Origin: Desulfobacterales bacterium
Lineage (GTDB): Bacteria > Desulfobacterota > Desulfobacteria > Desulfobacterales > Desulfobacteraceae
Length of the DNA stretch: 5,255 nt
NCBI GenBank assembly: GCA_022361315.1
Contig: JAKSBB010000307.1
Coordinates: 1-5,255, forward strand
Reading direction: 5' to 3'
Shown: positions 1 through 4,666 of the stretch, piece after piece
Position numbering within the stretch: position 1 is the stretch's first letter
How the letters are laid out: the number at the start of each line of letters is the position of its first letter
Position numbers and translations under genes: made by a program
Notes under the pieces: model-generated
The model's input: the letters and a program-made list of their open reading frames with translations, nothing else
Told to the model about the DNA's origin: nothing
Databases searched by the model: none

Positions 1-2
1 TG

Positions 3-146
3 ATCCAGCAGTTTGCCACAGGATACCTGGACGGCAACTGGGGCCTGAACGGCACCGGTGATGTGGCACCGTATATTGTATTGCTCATCATCCTCTTGTT
101 TAAACCCCACGGATTATTCGGTATCCATGAAATAGAAAGGGTATAG
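3..146 (+). CDS. livH: LivH-type branched-chain ABC transporter permease, C-terminal end (5' truncated)
   Basis: Only the last 47 codons are present; the reading frame begins at base 3 and ends at the TAG at 144-146. The visible protein starts IQQFATGYL and contains a hydrophobic helix (VAPYIVLLIILLF) followed by KPHGLFGIHEIERV. A last membrane helix running into a [FR]-[KR]-P-x-G-L-F-G motif is the usual end of LivH/LivM-type inner-membrane permeases of the HAAT family. Because a complete LivM follows only 3 nt downstream, LivH is the likely identity; the pair would form the heterodimeric transmembrane channel. The ribosome binding site of the next gene lies inside this 3' end, which suggests translational coupling. 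The rest of the gene lies outside the window, so the call depends on this tail and on context. Confidence 0.8.
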   Translation: MQQFATGYLDGNWGLNGTGDVAPYIVLLIILLFKPHGLFGIHEIERV

Positions 147-149
147 CTC

Positions 150-1244
150 ATGTCACAAAACAGATGGTTGGCAACCGGCAATTTCTACACCCAATACAAG
201 GAAGAACAACGCACCTTCTCCACCCACCTGGACAGGACCTTTTTTACCCTCTTCATGGTCCTGCTCTTTGCCTGGCCCATGTTCTTTGATCTGGGCAACA
301 AGAATATGTTTGTGGTGGACAATATTCTTATCGCCATCGTGGCGGTGATGGGGCTGAATCTGGTAACCGGCTTTGCCGGCCTGATCTCCATCGGCCATGC
401 GGCATTTGTGGGAATCGGTGCCTACACCGTGGCATGCATTTGCCGGACCATGGGAACGAACCATGAGCTGGTTACTCATTTCTGGCCGCTGCTCATTGTT
501 CTTTCCGGATTGATGGGGGCCATATTCGGCGGACTTGTGGGGCTGCCCGCCTTCAGGCTTAAACATTTGTACCTGGCCATTGCCACGCTCTCTTTCCAGA
601 TGATATTCCAATGGGTCATTAACTTCATGACCTTTTTCAACCAGGGACAGACCATTCCCATCGGCCGGGTCTTCTGGATTACCGGTAAAATCGGCCGCCG
701 GGACCACTACGAATTCTGGTATTATGTCATCCTCGTCATTGTCATCCTGCTGGGATTCGGCATCCGTAACCTGTTGAAAACCAAGTACGGCAGATCGTTG
801 ATCGCTGTCCGGGACAACGACAGGGCCGCCGATGCCATGGGTATGCACCCCGGGCTTACCAAGGTATACGCCTTTGCCCTGGCCGGATTTTTCGCCGGAG
901 TGGCAGGTGCCCTGCACGCCTACGTATTCAGGGGGGTCGGTTTTGAATCCTTTACCCTGCACGAATCCGTCTCCTCTCTGGCCATGGCCATCGTAGGGGG
1001 GCTGGGGACCCTGAACGGATCCTTCTGGGGCCCTGTGGCCATACGGATGCTGGATCTCCAGGTGGAACGCATGTCCGAGGCAGCCGCAGCCTACCTGCCC
1101 CAGGGCACAAACCTGGCAACGGCATCCAAACCCCTTACCTTCGGTCTGGTCATCGTGCTGTTCCTGATGTTTGAACCCCGTGGGATTGCCAATTGGTGGC
1201 GGATCACAAAATCTTATACAAAACTCTGGCCCTTCAGGTATTAG
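150..1244 (+). CDS. livM: LivM-type branched-chain amino acid ABC transporter permease
   Basis: A 364-residue multi-spanning inner-membrane protein of the BPD_transp_2 (LivM) family. The signature GLNLVTGFAGLISIGHAAF (residues 68-86) with the following GIGAY matches the conserved N-terminal core of LivM. Hydrophobic helices are visible at about 30-48, 55-78, 112-135, 190-205, 238-256, 272-295 and 330-345. The cytoplasmic coupling segment, which contacts the ATPases, is at 212-232 (KYGRSLIAVRDNDRAADAMG). The C-terminus has FEPRG and a short aromatic, basic tail. The length is normal for bacterial LivM. The ATG at 150 is supported by AGAAAGG at 134-140, 9 nt upstream, inside the end of livH. 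About 29 polar residues precede the first helix. It would pair with LivH to move the ligand delivered by the downstream binding protein. The family assignment is secure; the transported substrate is not, because LivM proteins also serve importers of amides, urea and aromatic or aliphatic acids. Confidence 0.95.
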   Translation: MSQNRWLATGNFYTQYKEEQRTFSTHLDRTFFTLFMVLLFAWPMFFDLGNKNMFVVDNILIAIVAVMGLNLVTGFAGLISIGHAAFVGIGAYTVACICRTMGTNHELVTHFWPLLIVLSGLMGAIFGGLVGLPAFRLKHLYLAIATLSFQMIFQWVINFMTFFNQGQTIPIGRVFWITGKIGRRDHYEFWYYVILVIVILLGFGIRNLLKTKYGRSLIAVRDNDRAADAMGMHPGLTKVYAFALAGFFAGVAGALHAYVFRGVGFESFTLHESVSSLAMAIVGGLGTLNGSFWGPVAIRMLDLQVERMSEAAAAYLPQGTNLATASKPLTFGLVIVLFLMFEPRGIANWWRITKSYTKLWPFRY

Positions 1245-1253
1245 CTGGAGTTA

Positions 1254-1269
1254 CGCCCCCGGAAGGGCG
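1254..1269 (+). other. Short GC-rich hairpin in the livM-SBP intergenic gap
   Basis: CGCCC (1254-1258) pairs with GGGCG (1265-1269) around a 6-nt loop, 9 nt after the livM stop. No T-tract follows, so it is unlikely to be a terminator. It may be a minor mRNA structure ahead of the binding-protein gene. The rest of the 94-nt gap holds a short GTCAG repeat and the ribosome binding site for the next gene. Confidence 0.3.
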
Positions 1270-1323
1270 CGCAACATGAGGGGCAATATAAAAGAAGTCA
1301 GGTCAGGTCATATAACCCAACTC

Positions 1324-1331
1324 AAAGGAGG
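1324..1331 (+). promoter_or_regulatory. Strong ribosome binding site of the substrate-binding protein gene
   Basis: AAAGGAGG at 1324-1331 is a near-perfect Shine-Dalgarno sequence 7 nt before the ATG at 1339. It decides the start: the frame is open farther upstream (in-frame ATGs at 1171 and 1276), but only 1339 has this site and places a signal peptide at the N-terminus. The strength of the site fits the high expression usual for periplasmic binding proteins. Confidence 0.85.
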
Positions 1332-1338
1332 AGAAGTC

Positions 1339-2565
1339 ATGAAGGAAACAAGAATTGCAAGGGGCGTAATGGTGCTGGTGCTTCTGGTGTTTACCGTATT
1401 CGCAGTATCTGCCCACGCAGGCGAAGTGTACAAACTGGGATTTTCCGGCGCCATCACAGGGCCCACATCTGATGCCGGCAACCCGCTGTCCAAAGGGATC
1501 GAAGACTGGTTTAAGTATGTCAACGACACCAAAATGCTGGGGGACGACAAGATCGAATGCACCATCCGCGACGACCAGTATAAAACGGACGTTACCAAAC
1601 GGAACTTTGAAGAGTACCTGGATGAAGGTATCGTTTTCTACCTCAACTATTCCACAGGCTCCACCCTGGGCCTGAAAATGGATTTTGAGGAAGAGATGAT
1701 GCCCACGGTTCCCTCCTCCTATCATGAGGGCAACCTGGTGGACTCAAACTACATCTTCATCCCCGTGGCCACCTATTCTGAAAACATGGTTGCACTGGCG
1801 GAATACGTCACCCAGAATCACAAGGGCGGCACCCCGAAGGTTGCACTGTTTATCCATCCGTCCGCATTCGGCCGTGGTCCGGTGGACGATACCAAAAAAG
1901 CCATGGCAGCCGGGCTGAACATGGAAATCGTTGAAGTGGTTGAACACGGTAAAGATCTGGATAACTCCGCCATGCTCAAACGTCTCATGAGCAAAGGGGT
2001 TCAGTACGTGATCTGCCATACGGTCCAGTCTCCTGTGGCCACTATGCTCAAGGACGCCATGCGGCTCAACGTAAACGCCAAATCCTTTGGTGAAGAAGGC
2101 AAACTCACCTTCCTGGGCGCCCACTACACCGGTGGTGCAGACCTTATCGCCCTGGCCGGGGATGCGGCAGAAGGATTTCTGTGGACCTGTTCCTACAATC
2201 TGACCACGGAAGACAACGAAAAATCCAAAAAACAGCTGGAACTGGCCAAAAAATACGGTCGTGACGACAAAGCGGCCAACTCCCATAACTATGCGGCGGG
2301 TATCCTCCAGGCACAGATCCCCACCGAGGCCATTCTCCGGGCCAAGAAAGCCGGTCTGGAAGTAAATCCTGAAAATCTCACCAAGATGCTCAACGATATG
2401 GCAGACGGATTTGACTCCTTTGCCGCTGTTGGACCGGTTACCTTTTCCAAGGGCGACCATGTGGGCGTCGACGTGGTAAATATTTACAAGGCGGACGGTG
2501 GTGTATTCAAAGCCATCAGCAGCATCGAATCCGAATACATGAAAAAACTTAGAGCAGGCAATTAA
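1339..2565 (+). CDS. Periplasmic substrate-binding protein of a Liv-type (HAAT) ABC importer
   Basis: A 408-residue secreted solute receptor of the LivK/LivJ-like class (Peripla_BP_6 type). The N-terminus is a classical Sec signal peptide: basic start (K2, R5, R8), hydrophobic core at about 10-23 (VMVLVLLVFTVFAV), and an AHA cleavage site after residue 27, so the mature protein would begin GEVYKLGFSGAITGP. That opening, with the S-G-x-x-T-G-P pattern, is typical of the first lobe of this family. The segment YSTGSTLG (104-111) falls where these receptors have a small-residue loop that contacts the ligand carboxylate and amino groups. There is no lipobox, so it should be a soluble periplasmic protein. 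It lies between the permease genes and livF and would deliver ligand to LivH/LivM. Sequence alone does not fix the ligand: branched-chain amino acids are the default, but related receptors bind aromatic acids, amides or short fatty acids. The gene is intact and of normal length. Confidence 0.92.
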   Translation: MKETRIARGVMVLVLLVFTVFAVSAHAGEVYKLGFSGAITGPTSDAGNPLSKGIEDWFKYVNDTKMLGDDKIECTIRDDQYKTDVTKRNFEEYLDEGIVFYLNYSTGSTLGLKMDFEEEMMPTVPSSYHEGNLVDSNYIFIPVATYSENMVALAEYVTQNHKGGTPKVALFIHPSAFGRGPVDDTKKAMAAGLNMEIVEVVEHGKDLDNSAMLKRLMSKGVQYVICHTVQSPVATMLKDAMRLNVNAKSFGEEGKLTFLGAHYTGGADLIALAGDAAEGFLWTCSYNLTTEDNEKSKKQLELAKKYGRDDKAANSHNYAAGILQAQIPTEAILRAKKAGLEVNPENLTKMLNDMADGFDSFAAVGPVTFSKGDHVGVDVVNIYKADGGVFKAISSIESEYMKKLRAGN

Positions 2566-2574
2566 TATCATTCC

Positions 2575-2610
2575 CCTTTCCGGGGACGGATGCATACCGC
2601 CCCGGAAAGG
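2575..2610 (+). other. Strong intercistronic stem-loop between the SBP and livF genes
   Basis: CCTTTCCGGGG (2575-2585) is perfectly complementary to CCCCGGAAAGG (2600-2610), an 11-bp stem. With A2586 bulged, three more pairs (2587-2589 with 2597-2599) can form below a 7-nt loop, ATGCATA. It begins 10 nt after the SBP stop and ends 26 nt before the livF start. What follows (ACCACTTAAGG) has no T-run, so it does not fit a classical intrinsic terminator. Such stem-loops behind binding-protein genes often protect the upstream mRNA from 3' exonucleases and keep the receptor more abundant than the ATPase; that role is inferred here. Confidence 0.75.
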
Positions 2611-2636
2611 ACCACTTAAGGATAAAGAAAGGCCAT

Positions 2637-3440
2637 ATGGAAAATCTGCTTGAAGTCAACAATATCGAAGTGGTGTACAACGATATCATCCAGGTGCTCC
2701 GGGGGGTCAGCCTCAACGTACCCAAAGGAAGCATCGTGTCCCTGCTGGGTACCAACGGTGCCGGTAAAACAACGACCCTGAGGGCCATCAGTGGGCTTCT
2801 CAAGCCTGAAAACGGTGCCATCAAGGAAGGATACATCAAATTTGACGGCACCGACACCACCCAGATGCTGGGCACCGAAGTCGTCCGGCAGGGGGCGGTG
2901 ATGGTGCCGGAAGGCCGGCGGGTGTTCAAACACCTGACCGTGAATGAAAATATCCTTGTGGGTTCCATCACCCGGAAGGACAGTTCCTCCGTCATCAAAG
3001 ACGATCTTGCCCTGATGTATCAGCACTTTCCCCGCCTGTCCAAGGTGACCAACCGGATGGCCGGTTACAGTTCAGGCGGCGAGCAGCAGATGATCGCCAT
3101 TGCCCGTGCCCTCATGGCATCTCCCAAGATGCTCATGCTGGACGAGCCCTCCCTGGGCCTTGCGCCGCTGCTGGTTAAGGAAATATTTGACAATATCCAG
3201 CGGATCAACAAAGAGATGGAGACCACCATTCTTGTGGTGGAGCAGAACGCCAAGGTTGCCCTGAACATCTCCGATTACGCCTATATCATGGAGTCGGGGA
3301 AAATTGTACTTGAGGGCCCCTCCAAGGAGCTTCAGGACAATCCCGACGTCAAGGAGTTTTACATGGGCATCACCAAGGGTGGCGGCAGGAAATCCTTCAA
3401 GGATATTAAATCTTACAAGAGGCGGAAAAGATGGATGTAA
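2637..3440 (+). CDS. livF: LivF-type ABC transporter ATP-binding protein
   Basis: A 267-residue cytoplasmic ATPase subunit. Visible motifs, in order, are: Walker A GTNGAGKTT at 38-46 (Lys44, Thr45); the LivF-type Q-loop region VPEGRRVF at 90-97, where Glu replaces Gln as is normal in LivF; the ABC signature SSGGEQQ at 145-151; Walker B MLMLDEP at 165-171 with catalytic Glu170; the D-loop SLGLAP at 172-177; and VEQNA at 201-205, where Gln203 stands at the switch His position, again typical of LivF. These motifs separate it from LivG, which usually has a longer insert. It would pair with LivG, not seen here, to energise LivH/LivM. The C-terminus extends about 20 residues past the usual end in a strongly basic tail with R251, K252, K261 to R265 and W266. 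Start ATG 2637 has AAAGG at 2628-2632, spaced only 4 nt, and a weaker AAGGA farther up. It belongs to the same-strand transporter cluster. Confidence 0.95.
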   Translation: MENLLEVNNIEVVYNDIIQVLRGVSLNVPKGSIVSLLGTNGAGKTTTLRAISGLLKPENGAIKEGYIKFDGTDTTQMLGTEVVRQGAVMVPEGRRVFKHLTVNENILVGSITRKDSSSVIKDDLALMYQHFPRLSKVTNRMAGYSSGGEQQMIAIARALMASPKMLMLDEPSLGLAPLLVKEIFDNIQRINKEMETTILVVEQNAKVALNISDYAYIMESGKIVLEGPSKELQDNPDVKEFYMGITKGGGRKSFKDIKSYKRRKRWM

Positions 3441-3454
3441 TCCACCGGGTGGAT
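3440..3454 (+). other. Small inverted repeat just after livF
   Basis: ATCCAC (3440-3445) and GTGGAT (3449-3454) form a 6-bp stem around a 3-nt loop, beginning at the last base of the livF stop codon. No T-run follows, so a terminator is not supported. It directly abuts the possible -35 element of the next gene. It could be a weak 3'-end structure or a chance palindrome. Confidence 0.3.
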
Positions 3455-3484
3455 GGACATTATTAAGGTGCTGATCGATATAAT
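3454..3484 (+). promoter_or_regulatory. Possible sigma-70 type promoter of the USP-REC gene
   Basis: TATAAT at 3479-3484 is a perfect -10 hexamer. TGGACA at 3454-3459 matches five of six bases of the -35 consensus, but the spacer is 19 bp, longer than the preferred 17. Transcription would begin near 3490-3492, leaving a leader of only about 11 nt with the Shine-Dalgarno at its very 5' end, which weakens the case. If real, it would let the regulator be expressed apart from the transporter genes. Confidence 0.3.
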
Positions 3485-3490
3485 CCGCAA

Positions 3491-3496
3491 GAGGAG
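3491..3496 (+). promoter_or_regulatory. Ribosome binding site that sets the USP-REC start
   Basis: GAGGAG at 3491-3496 lies 5 nt before the ATG at 3502. An in-frame GTG at 3496 would overlap this site, so the ATG is the better start and gives the normal UspA N-terminus MKILVGYDG. Confidence 0.75.
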
Positions 3497-3501
3497 TGTA
3501 C

Positions 3502-4398
3502 ATGAAAATACTGGTTGGATATGACGGTGGTGAAGTTGGGCGGCTGGCCCTGAGCCTGGCAAGGGATATGGCCGGGATCAGAAGTGCCTTTGTATATGTG
3601 GTGACCTCCATGACCGGCGGATCTTCAGAGCGGCGGGCAGATATTGAGAAGGCGGAAAAAGGTCTGGAATTTGCCCAGATGTTCATGGAAAATTCAGGCA
3701 TCCAATGCGAATGTCAGCAAAGCGTCCGCGGGCTATCCGCCGGAGAAGACCTGGTTAAGTTTGCCAAGGAGAATGATATCGACCATATCTTCCTGGGTAT
3801 CCGGAAAATCTCTCGTGCCCAGAAAGCCATCCTGGGCTCAACGGCCCGGTATGTTATTCTCAAGGCCCCCTGCCCCGTTACCACGGTGAAATTCGAACCG
3901 GACAGCCTGGACGCCGAAGACCTGCTGCGGGACCGGAATATCCTGGTGGTGGACGATGAACCGGATATCCTCGAAACCATTGAGGAACTTCTGGACATGT
4001 GCGCCCTGGATCTGGCAGACTCCTTTGATACGGCGAAAAAACTGCTCAAAAAGAATCATTACGACCTGGCCATTCTGGACATCATGGGGGTATCCGGATA
4101 TGACATCCTCAGCCTTGCCAAAGCCAAAGAAGTTCCGGCCCTGATGCTCACGGCCCATGCCCTGACCCCCGAAAACCTGAAAGAATCCATCCAAAAAGGG
4201 GCGGACTCCTATATCCCCAAGGACGAACTGGCCAACCTCACGGATCATGCCGCCGACGTTATCCGTGCCCGGCTCCTTGGTCATGAAGGCAATTGGTTCT
4301 CTACACTTAAACCCTTTTTCGACCGGACCTTCGGTGCCGGATGGCGGGACAGGGACAGGAAGTTCTGGAATTCATTCGATGACCGGTATGGTAAATAA
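3502..4398 (+). CDS. UspA domain - response regulator receiver (REC) fusion protein
   Basis: A 298-residue cytoplasmic protein with two recognisable domains. Residues 1-130 form a universal stress protein domain: MKILVGYDG at the start (first beta strand with Asp8), and near its end a nucleotide-loop-like segment G99-I-R-K102 followed nine residues later by G112-S113-T, then KAPCPVTTVK. UspA ATP binders usually have G-x2-G-x9-G-S/T; here the second Gly is Lys102. Residues 145-255 form a CheY-like receiver: acidic pair D151-D152 (ILVVDDEPDIL), phosphoacceptor D193 (LAILDIMGVSGYD), T217 (MLTAHA) and K240 (YIPKDE), so all phosphorylation residues are present. There is no DNA-binding or enzymatic output domain. 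The last 39 residues form a tail rich in W, F, R and D (W265, F272, F273, W281, F288, W289). It follows livF by 61 nt on the same strand. A role as a phosphorylation- and nucleotide-responsive adaptor is plausible; its kinase and target are unknown. Confidence 0.9.
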   Translation: MKILVGYDGGEVGRLALSLARDMAGIRSAFVYVVTSMTGGSSERRADIEKAEKGLEFAQMFMENSGIQCECQQSVRGLSAGEDLVKFAKENDIDHIFLGIRKISRAQKAILGSTARYVILKAPCPVTTVKFEPDSLDAEDLLRDRNILVVDDEPDILETIEELLDMCALDLADSFDTAKKLLKKNHYDLAILDIMGVSGYDILSLAKAKEVPALMLTAHALTPENLKESIQKGADSYIPKDELANLTDHAADVIRARLLGHEGNWFSTLKPFFDRTFGAGWRDRDRKFWNSFDDRYGK

Positions 4399-4402
4399 CC
4401 CC

Positions 4403-4537
4403 TGATCCACCATCAAAGTGCCACCTGCCGCGTTGACTGCGGGTGCTCCTCCCTGCGGAGTATGGCTTATACACCTCAGTCGTCGCTCCTTGTCGCCTTG
4501 CATCTGACACTCTGCTGGCGGCCAGGGAGTAGGATCA
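4403..4537. repeat. Structured palindromic element, possibly a dispersed repeat
   Basis: A 135-bp non-coding stretch with nested inverted repeats. The outer ends TGATCC (4403-4408) and GGATCA (4532-4537) are perfect complements. Inside them CCTGCCGC (4424-4431) pairs with GCGGC plus AGG (4518-4526) with one bulged C. Local hairpins include CCGC/GCGG (4428-4431 with 4439-4442), CTCC/GGAG (4449-4452 with 4457-4460) and CTGGC/GCCAG (4515-4519 with 4521-4525). CTCCCTG (4449-4455) can alternatively pair with CAGGGAG (4523-4529). A short imperfect tandem repeat, GTCGCTCCTT then GTCGCCTT, lies at 4482-4499. The composition differs from the AT-rich DNA to its right. It resembles small structured repeats or non-autonomous elements. 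No second copy is in the window, so dispersal is unproven. It could also act as a transcript-end structure for the USP-REC gene. Confidence 0.45.
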
Positions 4538-4550
4538 AACTGTAACAGTT
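4538..4550. repeat. Short palindrome AACTG-TAA-CAGTT at the element edge
   Basis: AACTG (4538-4542) and CAGTT (4546-4550) are perfect inverted repeats around TAA, lying directly next to the right end of the structured element. It may mark an element boundary or a protein-binding dyad; it is short enough to arise by chance. Confidence 0.3.
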
Positions 4551-4660
4551 AAGGGAGAGTTGCGACAAATTAAATCAAAAGATCATTGAAAACCAAAAGC
4601 CCGAGATGGTAAAGAAGCTATGATAATCTATTTAGCTTAGTTGACATATTTTCCGGAGGT
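4551..4660 (+). promoter_or_regulatory. AT-rich leader region of the lipoprotein gene, promoter likely but not pinned down
   Basis: This stretch is clearly richer in A and T than its surroundings and precedes a strong ribosome binding site, so a promoter probably lies here. The best -10-like sequence is TATGATAAT at 4619-4627, but no good -35 sits 16-18 bp upstream. TTGAAA at 4587-4592 pairs at 17 bp only with a poor TAAAGA. GGAGG at 4655-4659, 7 nt before ATG 4667, is a convincing Shine-Dalgarno site. No supported gene is seen here. Confidence 0.35.
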
Positions 4661-4666
4661 CCCGTA

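Noticed and set aside
63..80. TGGCAC-like sequence resembling a sigma-54 promoter
   Set aside because: It lies inside livH coding sequence and lacks the GC dinucleotide at the required distance from GG.
153..962. Long minus-strand open frame (269 codons) opposite livM
   Set aside because: It lies wholly antisense to a clear LivM gene, its translation is rich in Gly, His, Gln and Asp with no recognisable domain, and it has no ribosome binding site or context. It is a shadow of livM codon bias.
1171..1338. N-terminal extension of the binding protein to upstream in-frame ATGs at 1171 or 1276
   Set aside because: Either start would bury the signal peptide inside the protein, and the first would overlap livM by 74 bases. 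The AAAGGAGG site fits only the ATG at 1339.
1744..2595. Minus-strand open frame (283 codons) opposite the binding-protein gene
   Set aside because: It is antisense to a well-supported gene and its Phe/His/Gly-rich translation has no family features; it reflects codon bias of the true strand.
2575..2610. Calling the SBP-livF hairpin an intrinsic terminator
   Set aside because: No T-rich tract follows the stem, and livF, needed for the same transporter, lies directly downstream.
4307..4510. 67-codon minus-strand frame spanning the end of the USP-REC gene and the structured element
   Set aside because: Its Arg/Ser/Gly-rich translation has no recognisable domain, it overlaps a real gene antisense, and its first half is just the reverse reading of the inverted-repeat element.
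4546..4623. Open frame reading CDKLNQKIIENQKPEMVKKL before a stop at 4621, possibly a gene remnant
   Set aside because: It looks protein-like but has no usable start or ribosome binding site, and about 25 open codons in AT-rich DNA is not surprising.
4641..4646. Perfect TTGACA as a -35 box for the lipoprotein gene
   Set aside because: A -10 at 17-18 bp would fall on the start codon itself (GTAATG/TAATGA), so transcription would begin inside the gene and lose the good ribosome binding site.
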